From assembly GCA_036936605.1 (NCBI GenBank), contig JAUPFV010000002.1, positions 315,348,893 to 315,412,892 of the forward strand: a DNA stretch of 64,000 bases, read 5' to 3'. The stretch's first letter is position 1. Each line of letters starts with the position of its first letter. The stretch is from Limnanthes douglasii subsp. nivea (taxonomy: Eukaryota > Streptophyta > Magnoliopsida > Brassicales > Limnanthaceae). Shown in pieces: positions 21,247 to 31,329 of the stretch. Position numbers and translations under genes: made by a program. The notes under the pieces are model-generated. The model searched no databases and was not told the origin of the DNA. It saw only the letters and a program-made list of their open reading frames with translations.

Positions 21247-21541
21247 CACCACCAAAGTCAAATTTAATGCTCTTTATTCTCTAACAAGTTGTTTTTCAAA
21301 TTAGGTTCTAAATGTTTTAAACTTGCCTAGGACTTAAGACTTTTCATAAAGAAGATAGAGGTACTGAAATTAAAAGAATTCATCAATAAATGATATGAAA
21401 TATCGCTTCATGTTCCATGATTCTTTTAGAAACAGTTTATAGATATTTGTATGTATCAATTATAAGATTCTAGTCGCTCTATATGCCTACCATTTTGGTT
21501 TTGGTTTGTTACCTTTAAATATACTTAGTACATGTACCTGA
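21247..21541 (-). pseudogene. Copia B integrase, upstream part
   Basis: Minus-strand reading gives KRYFISFIDEF, LYLLYEKS, KFKTF and KSIKFDFGGEY, the copia integrase core around its first two catalytic Asp positions, ending exactly where G1 begins. The GGEY end joins YGRYDG at 10885. Several stops are present. To the right it extends through a zinc-region copy (about 21490-21541) that is repeated at 25905-25955. Confidence 0.8.
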
Positions 21542-21552
21542 TCTTTCTAAAA

Positions 21553-21882
21553 TGGTTCGGAATCGAATCTGATTAAATAATGTGCAAAAAGAGTGAAAAG
21601 TGAAACAGTAGAGAAAGAAAATATTATAATATTCAGTTCCCCTCCCAAAAAGGGAGGGTTTCCCTTATATAGTGACAGTGATGGGACCCCTATTTTACTC
21701 TCATGGTCCTCCTAACTAAATCTATATTTTTTTACATATTGGCCATTTATTTTTCTTCTACTTAATTATTGAGGTCATATTTTCCTCAAATCATTCATCT
21801 TAAATTACATATTATCATACACGATTTGGATCATATCCACCATGGGCCCAATAACGCAGCCCAATATTTTACGGCCTTATCA
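21553..21882 (-). repeat. 3' LTR of G2
   Basis: Starts TGGTTCGGAATC, ends CCTTATCA, and is followed by GTAGCCTC, matching the LTR end and PPT pattern of G1 and G3. On the minus strand CTATATAAGGG (21662-21672) is a good TATA box. The left edge is inferred from the TG start and the end of copia similarity; there is no partner LTR to confirm it. Confidence 0.6.
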
Positions 21883-22321
21883 GTAGCCTCTTAGTCTTCA
21901 CGAGTGCGGGAGTGAGGACTATCAAAACTTGGGTTAGAACTCTCGGCTGTTTAGATCGAATGGGGTTTGGTTGCGTCTGTATCGGGGTCGGGTATGTGTC
22001 TGCTTCTGCTTGGATGGATATCTTTTCACAGAATACCCGACATAGCGAAGGTCAGGTTTGATTGAGTTCTTCACGTGGTGGGCAATGTTGCGACCGTGAC
22101 TTTACCCTGTCTGACCTACTTTTTCCCGGGCTTGACTATGACGGGCCTTATTCTTCAATCCAATTGTTTTTTTTGCCCATCTATTCTGTTACGTATTTAA
22201 TTTTTTTACATTGGTACACATGTTTGTTTAGTTTGGATGCCACTTGTGCTTTAAACTCTTAGTATGCTTGTGGTTCTAATGATGTTTCTAGCCTCCTAGC
22301 ACTGCAATAGCCGTCCAAACC

Positions 22322-22455
22322 GACACATGTCATATTTATATTCGAAGCGGTCTACTCGTGAGTTTGACAAATAAGACTCTTCAAATTCAAGAGGCTCTTT
22401 TCATTTGATCTTCTCTACATAGAAGTCTGTTGAGGGATGAGCTCTCTTATATATA
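22322..22455 (+). promoter_or_regulatory. Candidate promoter of the G2 antisense ORF
   Basis: GACACATGTC (22322-22331, one base from the G1 palindrome) is followed by TATATATA (22448-22455), about 100 bp before the ATG at 22552. A pyrimidine-rich CTTCTCACTCTC stretch follows the TATA box, as at many plant start sites. Confidence 0.55.
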
Positions 22456-22551
22456 CCTCTTCTCACTCTCATTATCCGCTATCAGAGCAAATTATAGAGA
22501 GAGAAAGAAAACTTTAGCCTTGTATTTTCTAGAGAGACACCATTTAAGTTT

Positions 22552-24434
22552 ATGAGAATACCTGCCCCGAGACGCAAACGAAAGCCTAAAAAGGAAGATA
22601 AACCCGTCTTCGGGCTTATTGATTACTTGAGCATCACCGAGAGAGCAGCAGAGTACCGAGCCATAGGTTTGATCTAGGGTTCTGAAGCACCTCATCCTCA
22701 AACGACTACCACAGTACCTTATAATCCTGCTCGGTCGCATCTTTTGATTAGAGAGAATAATCCAGCTCCAGACCCTGCTCCTGAACAAGCGAACAGTCTG
22801 ATCCTTACCTCTTCTGGTGAAACAACACTTAACCTTACTCTTATTCGTCCTTATCGGGATGGCCAAGTGACTTCTGGTGGTGCTGCTGTTGGGACTTTGA
22901 ATACCGACGCTTCTCCTTCATACAAACCTAAATCCCAATTTATCGTTATGGGGGACTCCATTGCTTCCTCATCTCCTAAACTTGTTCAACTAACAAAGAC
23001 CATAGTGGGTTTTCAAACTGGCCTCAATACCACGGCTACTCCCAGAGGGGTTGTTCAGCGCGACGTGGAGTGTCAGAAAAAGGAGGAGGCTGCGTCAAAA
23101 GGCCTAAGAAAAACTGGCCCGGGTCATAAGCACGTCAGAAGTAGCTCTAGCTTTGTTAACTCTGCATCTGCGAATAAAAAGTTGGCTGCTTCTGCTAAAG
23201 CCCTTATAGATAACAAGGTCGGAGAGAAGGCATCCCTACTGCTCTTGTGCCGCAAACAATTGTTAAAGATGTTGCTCTCTTGAAGCGAAAAAATATCATA
23301 CATCATTTAGAGAAAACTCTTCCTAGTGATCAGACCACTATTGATGTCACCACAAACCGACCGATTATTGCTGAAAAAACTAGTGTTCTTCCAAGAGTAA
23401 GCCCAGACCTTGTCTGTGCTGATATTGTCCAGGCTGCTAATGATGATGTTATGGATCAGACTATTGGTGACGATGAAAAAATAACACATTGGGAAGTTAA
23501 AAAAGCTATGGTTGAAGGAGAAGGTGCCACTGATACTGCAATGGACAGAGAACCCCTTCCATATGAGATTGACGCAGTTATAACCGGCTACCACAATGAC
23601 TAGTCCCAGGACAATATTATCACTTTATTTAGTCACAAGTATTTATATTATAGTCCTAAAGAGATGTCCGAGCTTGAGGTTACATAGGGGATTCCAAAAA
23701 GCGTGACAATCCGCTTTCCAGTACCCGGGAAAACACCATTGTCTGTGGGACGAAGAGAGATAGTTGTTTTTACTGATCTCTTCAATTGGGGTCTTCGATT
23801 TCCACTATTCCTGACATTGTGATATATTTCAAGATTCTCGAGCTTTGCCCGTCCCAATTTACTCCAAAATCTTAGTATACATTGAGATCATGTATAATAG
23901 CCTCTAGATTATTCGAGGTTCAAATGCCAATGGAGGAGTATGTTACGATTATCAACCTTTCCAAATCGCTTAAATTTCCGTTCTTGTACTCCTCATTGGC
24001 AAACAATATAAAGATTGTGAAGGACTTGTTAGAAGGTAACAAAGCGTGGAAAAACTAGTTTATTTTCATCGGTGGGGCATGCGAGAATGGTCGGCCTCAC
24101 TCACGAGATAATCCAAAGTGTTTAACTTGCAAATGGGTTCATGAAGGTTCGCAACAACCTCTGGCGGTGTTCAAACGAGCCTTTAACTGCTGAACAATTG
24201 CGACAACCACCAGATATAGTCGATTTAGTGTTAAAAATCGACGCTCCTGATGCTCATTTGTTTCTCCCTAAGTTAAACAAGGCTCCCAACAAACGTGCTA
24301 AATCCGACTAGTTCTCTGACCCGGAGGCCAAAGAGGAAGCTGAAGTTGATGACCGCGATCCCGTGCCTGCTCGAAAAGCCGAAAACATTGTGGTCCATAG
24401 TGAACAGGCGGCCAGTGATGGAAAACACTTGTAA
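22552..24434 (+). pseudogene. G2 antisense ORF (broken)
   Basis: The ATG at 22552 (MRIPAPRRKRKPKK) opens a frame that continues, after one stop near 22675, to 23283. The frame then shifts to 23247-23603 and beyond. The conserved domain reads VTIRFPVPGKTP and FTDLFNWGLRFP (about 23700-23810), then LELCPSQF-like and MEEYVTIINLSKSL pieces (about 23840-23980), clearly homologous to the G1 and G3 aORFs. A TAG at 24056-24058 follows WKN, the same place as stops in G1 and G3. The C-terminal part after 24150 (acidic, Lys-rich, ending at TAA 24432-24434) differs from G1. I could not identify the G1-type intron. Confidence 0.7.
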
Positions 24435-24546
24435 TGTTTGACTCGTTCTTCGTAACCGATGTATTTTGGATTAAAAAGGCCAATATTAATCGTATATCTC
24501 GATGATGATGAAGGGCTTTCTGTTCGTCAATTTGTTTAGTAATGCA

Positions 24547-25012
24547 GATTAAACTGAAAAAACCCATACGATTCGGGTCGAATAATGTAGATCAGTATTA
24601 AACTAAAAAAAACTTCGAGGTTCGGGATAATCACTGTGGATCAGTTTAGCACCGAAAAATCCTTAAGGTTCATGATAGATAATGTGGATAAGTTTAACAC
24701 TGAAAAACCCTTAAGGTTCATGACAGTTAATGTGGATCACTTTAACACTGAAAAACCCGTAAGGTTCATGATAGATAATGTGGATAAGTTTAACACTAAA
24801 AAATCTTTAAGGTTCATGACAGTTATCAGTTTAACACTGAAAAACGCTTAAGGTTCATGATAGATAATGTGGATAAATTTAACACTGAAAAACCCTTCAC
24901 GTTCATGACAGTTAATGTGGATTAGTTTACCACTGAAAAACCCTTAAGGTTCATGATACATAATGTGGATCAGTTTATCACTGAAAAACCCTTAAGGTTC
25001 GGGATTTTATCA
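24547..25012. repeat. Tandem array, about 47-bp unit with alternating variants
   Basis: About nine copies of a unit containing TTTAACACTGAAAAACCC and TTAAGGTTCATGA. Middle copies alternate between GATAGATAATGTGGATAAG and CAGTTAATGTGGATCA types, giving a dimer of about 92-94 bp. It lies between the aORF end and the conserved block of G2. An open frame across it (24636-24851) only reflects the repeat. Confidence 0.85.
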
Positions 25013-25187
25013 GGGTTTGTTGATCAACCGCAGTTGAAATTTATCCAATCCTTAGATAGTGTATACCTACACGTCTGTTAGAAAACTTTCTAGGTTCGAA
25101 TTATGACCAATAATTAATACTCGGGACCATTGCGCACTCATTTTAATAAAGGCTACATAGAAGATTAAATAGACCGGTTTCCATGGA

Positions 25188-25227
25188 CACCTCATTAAAA
25201 CCTTCTTGCGCCACCGAGTTAGGAAAA
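25188..25227. promoter_or_regulatory. Conserved non-coding block (G2 copy)
   Basis: CACCTCATTAAAACCT followed by a TGCGCCACCGAGTTAGG core, at the same place as in G1, G3 and G5. Confidence 0.6.
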
Positions 25228-25315
25228 GGTATGTCCCCGATCAAAAGTGTTTACAAAATAACAAACAACAAGATGATAAAGTAGAAAATTTAATTTAAAT
25301 ATAGTTTGAGATGTT

Positions 25316-25900
25316 CAATGTTCCACGGGAGTCACAAAAGTTGGTCATATTTTTCCTTGAGTCTGTAAGTACCTGTCTTTAACCTTTCAACCACCTGATA
25401 AGGTCCCTCCCAATTTGGTGCTAACTTCCCAAGGGCCTTGGCTTAGTGATTAGGAAAACTCTTCGCAAGATCATGTCACCTACCTTAAATTATCTTCGCA
25501 GAACCCTTGAAGCGTATCGACTACTCAACGTCTGATAGTGTAGTGAATTTAAGTGTTCTCGACTTCGTCTTTCTTCAATTAAATCAAGCGCTAAAGACCG
25601 ATCCTTAGAATTTTTATCTTCACTGTAGTTCCCGACCTTAAAGGAAAGGAAACTTATTCTTGCTGGTGTCACCGCATCCATACCATAAACTAGGGCGTAG
25701 GGCGATTCCTGGGTTTTCGTTCGAGGAGTCGTTCGATATGCCCATAGAACCTCCTGGAGGTAGTCTAGCCATTTTCCGGCTTTCTCTTCCAAATTATTTT
25801 TGATACCGTCCACGATTATCGTGTTTGTAACTTCTACTTGTCCATTAGCTTGTGGGTGGAATGGTGCTGAGAAACATTGTTGGATACCGTGAGATAAACA
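25316..25900 (-). pseudogene. G2 integrase, C-terminal part (truncated)
   Basis: Minus-strand reading starts abruptly at the right with CLSHGIQQCFSAPFHPQ, then NGQVEVTNT with the catalytic Glu (about 25815-25840). A 107-residue open piece (25490-25813) has WLDYLQEVLWAYRTTPRTK. The C-terminal NWEGPYQVVERLKTGTYRL motif is at about 25350-25410. The zinc domain and both catalytic Asp residues are absent because the element is truncated here. Confidence 0.85.
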
Positions 25901-25904
25901 GAAA

Positions 25905-26259
25905 CATTTTTGGTTTTGGTTTGTTACCTTTTAACACACTCAGTACATATACCGAAATCAGAGTAATCTAGGAGACCCAATAAATCTTCAATTATAATTT
26001 GTTTAATCTTAACTTTTGATATATGACCTAACCGCACATGCCATAATTTTGAGGAGTTTTCCGTTTTATTAATCTTATTCATTACAAGTTGTTCATTAAT
26101 GGAAAGTGTGTTATAATCGATATTATGTAATAAATACAAGTTAAGTTTCATTATCAAGCTACCGTAATAAATGATCTTATCATTATGAGAGATAGTTAAA
26201 TCATTGTTTCCTAAATGATAATAATAACCATACAAATCTAAAACTGAGAAAGAAATCAA
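25905..26259 (-). pseudogene. Copia B pre-integrase zinc domain
   Basis: The open piece 25924-26259 (111 residues) carries LDLYGYYYHLGNNDLTI and SSKLWHVRLGHISKVKIKQI, then ICTECVKR. The His/His/Cys/Cys residues of the GAG-pre-integrase zinc finger are all present. The reading continues to about 25905 and then hits the truncated G2. The last 50 bp are duplicated at 21490-21541. Confidence 0.85.
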
Positions 26260-26822
26260 GTTCCACCAGAATGTATAAACATATATAACATTCTCGAAAA
26301 TAACTTATGTCTTGTGGTAAACTTTGAATTTATCTTAAAAATTCCCAAAACTTTGCACGAGCTCCAGTCAGTTATGAACCTTTCATCCTAACTTAGCCTC
26401 TGACTCCTTAGTGTACTCTGCAAAAAGAAATACAAACATAAGTTGTTGCAGCCGAATAAACCCACCATGTATTCTTTTCCATAAAAATGAGATTAACTTC
26501 CCAACTAACTAAATGATTGAGCTTTCTTTTACTTTGCAAGTATGCTCTACGTCTCTCACAGTTCTTCTTGAGATATATCTCTCTCATTCAAAAACAAACA
26601 TCGACCAACTAACGATTTCTCATGCTTTTTCCTCTTAACCTGACCTTGACCCAGTTATTGGTCATCAACTTTATGCTTATGCCCCCATCCCCTTATTGGA
26701 TGCTATCATGTTCACTTCAGACACTATCCATGTAAGCTTTTTCTCCTTCTGTGCAGCGTGGACAATGAACTCATGATATTCCAATTTTTTCGTATGGAAT
26801 GTGATAAGTAGACTAGAAATGT
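26260..26822 (-). pseudogene. Copia B gag end and protease region (degenerate)
   Basis: Short minus-strand fragments such as a FSRMLYMF-like piece near 26290, just before the pre-integrase domain, correspond to the protease-pre-integrase junction. The protease active site and gag zinc knuckle could not be placed. Confidence 0.45.
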
Positions 26823-27290
26823 TTAAACATTTCCAGTATTGATTGAAAAGTGAACCTTACCCACACACTCGACATTTGGGTCTATAACAACTGCCTTTAA
26901 CTTTTGAGAAATCATAGACATTCCTAAAATATGCTTACAGATTTTACCTTTCCTAGTGTATTTCTTGGTACAAATCTCATTAATAAGATGCTCCATCTCT
27001 ACCTTGTCATTCTTAGAAAATGTTATCTCGACTTTCGTGATAAAATCTATAACTTTGGTAGCATCTATTAGGACAACCCCATAAAATGCACCTAGTATTC
27101 TTTTGTAACATTTTGGCCATGCATAACCTATTAGATTTTTCCAACTCTCATGCTCTTTATTTTTCTCAAGTTTAATTTCTTGAATAAGAGCAGAGGGTTT
27201 AGGGTTCATCATTGCATAGTCATATTCATGAACACATAAAGACAATATCATATTTTCTTTGTATATAGTCAAATCCGCGAAATCCAGCAT
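26823..27290 (-). pseudogene. Copia B gag (N-terminal open piece)
   Basis: 155 residues. HESWKNLIGYAWPKCYKRIL and KGKICKHILGMSMISQKLKA fit the copia gag capsid region (the 'UBN2/gag-polypeptide' type). It starts at ATG 27288-27290, directly after the long leader, and stops at 26823. The rest of gag is broken. Confidence 0.75.
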
Positions 27291-28692
27291 AAGGGTTTAT
27301 TCCCTAGCGAATTGTAACCCAAATTCACTAAAAACATACACAACCCATTTAGATTCGTGGCATATAACAACTAACATGCTTGAACCTGGTATATACATGT
27401 AAAACATAACATATTCTGACAATATATACTAGAAGGCAAACTATACTAGCATGTATTTTATGTGTTTGAGAAAAATATCATGATCATTATTTTAATTTTC
27501 TAAGTACTAGTGAAACCCTTCGGAGGGTTTTAATCTACTAACCTAAATTTAAATAACCGTAATTTTTTTTAAATACCGGTGAAACCATATGAAGAGCTGA
27601 TTTCACATACTTAAAATTAATTTTTTTTTGTAAGAATTAATTAAATTTTCCTAAGTACCGTTGAAAACCCTCAAGATGGCTAATTTTACATACTTAGACT
27701 TAAATTGACACAATAATCATTTTTTTAAATTATATTCACTACATGATTTATCGAACCCAAATATTAATCTTCCGGGGGCTCAATAATATCTGGATTTAAA
27801 TTAACCCCTTGAACCTTTTCGAAAGCCTAAGATCCCAAAAGAGATCAATTTAACCTTATAAATAATCAATTAAATTAATTAAAAGATTCACCTACTGGAA
27901 TCTGAAACGTTAGTGATGCATATCCATTTAAACATTCAAACGCATAAACATTAATTTCACAAATATACATTAAAAAATAGCATACCCAAACACTTTGACA
28001 TGTGAAATAAATCAGAAGAAATATGCAAATTAATTAATAATTAATGAAAAAATGTTTTTTTTGAAAAAAATTAAAAAACAATCCTGTTGATGTTGCTACT
28101 AGGCAAACCACCCACCCAACAGCTGCTATCACTGGGTGATGCCCAGCCAACAATAGTGGCTGCTGTTACTGGGTGTTTGGCCAGCCAGTTGCCCCCCTCC
28201 CCCCCCCCCCCCCCCAACTGCTATCATCACGACAGTAGTGAGTTTGCGAATTACCTAACAAGCTGCGACGTTCATCCGCAGCGTCATCAATTTGCTAGTC
28301 ATGGTAAATGTCGTTAGACAACCTCCAATCATCAGTAAAATTAAGAGTTAAGCCGTCAATGAGGCGATGTCCCAATAGATTTGAAAATCTTTGTTTAATT
28401 ATGGATTATTTTATGTTAATTTTAGGAGAAAAAATATAGCCATCAAACAAACCTAAAATTGATCGAAAACTTAAATACTATGACATAAAATAATTTATAA
28501 AAAAATGATTAAACAAACAATCATCTTTCAACAAGAACAAATCACCGTATTCGTGTTTTTCATACAAATCCTAAACCTATGTCATAACCAACTAAATCGA
28601 ACATTTAGTTCCTAATGACATTGATTATTTAGATTGAAGAAAAACATACATGATTCAATAATAGATATACAATCTTTTATCATAAGCGGGTT
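27291..28692 (-). other. Long leader of copia B
   Basis: 1.4 kb between PBS and gag. It contains three spaced copies of an AAGTACCGGTGAAACC-like motif (27502, 27571, 27653), a GC-richer stretch (28085-28220) with repeated GCCAGCCA, and a poly-C run at about 28193-28215. No coding sequence is supported. The open frame at 28087-28317 spans the poly-C and is not convincing. Confidence 0.5.
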
Positions 28693-28709
28693 TCATGACT
28701 TTGATACCA
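28693..28709 (-). other. Primer binding site of copia B (tRNA-Met type)
   Basis: On the minus strand TGGTATCAAAGTCATGA, two bases after the LTR end. This matches the usual plant copia PBS complementary to initiator tRNA-Met (TGGTATCAGAGC...), with a few changes. Confidence 0.85.
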
Positions 28710-28711
28710 TT

Positions 28712-29308
28712 TGACAAAACTTAATCAATCACATCATAACAGTTCATCAAATACGTATAAAATAATTAGTCATCTTATGATTTCTACAACAAAATAAACG
28801 GAAAGGCACTTACCATTTTGTCTTTTTCTACTATCCATTATTTAAATCTTTGGAATTATATAGTTCTTCAAATCCTACTCTAGAGATACGTGCAGAAGGT
28901 TGTCAGTGCTTCAAATCACAAAAACGACATTTCTTATTAAAATTAAGGTTAAAGGAATACGTAGATTTTAAGTCATTCTTATATACACTATATAACTTGG
29001 AATTTAAGTTGCACGAGTCCATTAACGCATGTCGCTTTGTGATCGGAACCCACACCACAATAAATTGATAAAATCAACTCATTCCATAAATTAATAGTCA
29101 ATACCTAAGTGTTGAAATTTATGTCCAATCCTTCATTGTGTCCAAACTCAATCCGATTACCACACGTATATGTCTATAAAACCAATTTCACCTGCAGATC
29201 TAATACATAATTAATTATATAAAATAAATAATTCGACTATTTTTATTATTAGACTATTTTATAACCACGACTGAATAAATATTTAACGTTCCGATACATA
29301 AATATTCC
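28712..29308 (-). repeat. 5' LTR of copia B
   Basis: The plus-strand left edge is TGACAAAAC, beside the PBS. The right edge is CC, where the sister LTR has CA. Homologous to 8232-8786 throughout, with extensive divergence. Confidence 0.75.
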
Positions 29309-29950
29309 TACCATTTTAATACAACGTCTCCGCATAAACTTATAAATAGTGACGCAACTTTTATACTATAAGATGTCATTCGAGTATTGTTGTATAAGAT
29401 AAGAATTTTGATGGGTAAATGGGAACTAAAATTACTATAAATAATAGAAGAAAGCAAAAGTAAAAGTGTTTGGGTCTAATAAATAAAGGGGTTAAAAAAG
29501 GTGTATAAAGATGCGGAAAAAGTTAAAGGTGACACAAACGGTACTGAGTCGATGTCATCTGTGCCTGTGGTTGGTGGTGTTGTTGATGTTTTCGGGTCCA
29601 CATTGACACTATCTTTGACTAACTTGTTTTGTCGAATTGCATGTCGTTTTTGAGTCCTTCTCTTCTCTTCTCTTCTCTACACCCAGAACCAGAAACACTA
29701 AACACCAGCTACTGCTACTTTTGTTCATACTCAAATAATGGCCACCACCAGCAGGAACTGCTAAAACTGTCCGATCCAAATTTGATTGAGTTGGGTCAGA
29801 TCAGGCTCATAAAGTATTGATCATGACGTAAAGCGGATTGATTATATAACTTTTATAAATTTTGAAATCGCCTCCATTTGATCGGTTCCCAAATAATAAA
29901 ACTTCAATAATGATATCCGATTTCATTTCTTTTACTCAGTCGATATCAGC
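29309..29950 (+). other. Possible low-copy host segment with promoter-like features
   Basis: Between copia B and G5. It holds GTGTATAAAGATG (about 29501), a CT-rich microsatellite-like run (TCTTC repeats, about 29660-29680) and an ATG in a favourable ATAATGGCC context (about 29738) whose frame closes after seven codons. This resembles a plant promoter and 5' leader cut off by insertion. I see no protein homology, so this is weak. Confidence 0.25.
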
Positions 29951-31329
29951 AATTTTAATCGAAAAAGAATGTACTACAATATTTAACCAAGCTCAAAAAT
30001 AGTTGCTCCCACTTCCTTGTATCCTAAATTTTGCATAAAAAACACAACTCAGTCTCTTTTTGAACGAATTAAAATATCAAAACCAAAGGAAAAAAAAACC
30101 TAATTAGTTTGTCTATTTACATCGTTTAAAAATTATATTTGGTAGTCATTATGTATATAAAGTTTTAAATATCGAAAACTTTTTCAAAGAAAAGTTGAAA
30201 TTAAAATTTCTATTTTAGATCTCTTTAAATAGGTGTAAACATAACACTGTTATACATTAATTATTTAATATTAAATGTCTATCGTATAGTTATCGTGTGT
30301 TGACACACAATTTATTTTCAAGTTACAATTTAATGGAATTAACTTTTTAACAATTCGGATATTGAGTTGTACATGTTTCACCTTTATAAGTAGCCTATAT
30401 AGTTAATTTTGTCTTAGGTAAAGAGAGTACAACTAACAGCTAACACGTTGTTAGGTCCATTAGAACATTTAGCCGAATAGGAAATACCGTATATTAGCTT
30501 CGAATCTTCTACATATGGGAGAGTAACCTTAACCCTTATGCCCAAATCAGATCGGTAATTAAGGAGATTTTGGAGGTTTTTGATGGTTGAGATGTTGTTA
30601 TTATTAGAAAAAACTTAACTCAAGGTATGTTCATGATTGTTAATGCATAATCGAATATGGGTACTTACAAAGATAATAAATAGTCGAATCTATTTTTCTT
30701 TTGCAATGATACATGACCGTAGTTGAAACTGTTATATTAATTGAAATGTTGGTTACATTTAATTAAAAGTGTCGTTGGAGATACAATGACATAATGACAC
30801 ATGGCGGACGCGTAGGCATTGAGTTGAACTTCCACATGTGTGTGTGGTTCGCCTTCTTACTTTGGGGCTTTTAACTTGGTTGAATCCAAGCCATTACCAT
30901 GCAATTAGATCTAACCTATTGAATTTAAAAATAATAATACGTAAATTAAGATTTGAGCATCTGAAAGCATAAATACGGCTTGCCTATGTCGGTTTTCATT
31001 TTTTTTCTTTTTCACCATTGGTGTTCTTGTAAAACCGAACTCTCGTTTGATCTTTCTCACTGTTAATCACTAAAATATGAAACATTTGCTCAATAAACCA
31101 AACTGTTTCGTAATTATCACTATGATAGATTTTAATTATGTTTTGTTGTGAGAAAAAAATGACTAGAAAAAGAAGCCTCAAGCCTGATATCCATTATGAA
31201 AGGGGGATTCCGATAGTCAAAATCTAAATATAAATGCCTCGTTGGCTTATTGTCGTCTAATCGACCAGAATAACATTAATTGACGTAGGTGTTAAAGAGA
31301 AGAAACCGAAAGGAGAAAGCGTCAGAGGA

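Larger units (their letters stand above)
21553..25904 (-). mobile_element. 5'-truncated Tat element G2
   Basis: Minus orientation, same plan as G1 but only the 3' part is left: 3' LTR (21553-21882), PPT, antisense aORF (22552-24434), a tandem repeat array, the conserved block, and the integrase downstream of its second catalytic Asp. At about 25900 the integrase stops and copia B resumes. The rest of pol, gag and the 5' LTR are missing. With no second LTR the insertion cannot be dated by LTR divergence. Confidence 0.8.
8232..29308 (-). mobile_element. Old Ty1/copia element (copia B) split by G1 and G2
   Basis: Minus orientation: 5' LTR at 28712-29308, a tRNA-Met type PBS at 28693-28709, a long leader, gag, pre-integrase, integrase, RT, RNase H, a purine-rich tract, and 3' LTR at 8232-8786. 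The LTRs are recognisably the same sequence but heavily diverged, so this is an old insertion. Integrase is cut twice. G1 sits inside it with a perfect GTATT duplication, and G2 sits between the pre-integrase and integrase parts. All ORFs are broken. Its own target duplication could not be identified. Confidence 0.85.

Noticed and set aside
24636..24851. 71-codon repetitive open frame
   Set aside because: Translation of the tandem repeat only; it would vary with copy number.
24547..25012. Regular direct repeats resembling a CRISPR array
   Set aside because: Repeats are contiguous with no unique spacers, in a plant retrotransposon; a simple tandem array.
28087..28317. Pro-rich open frame over a poly-C run
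   Set aside because: Composition comes from the homopolymer in the copia B leader; no start context or homology.
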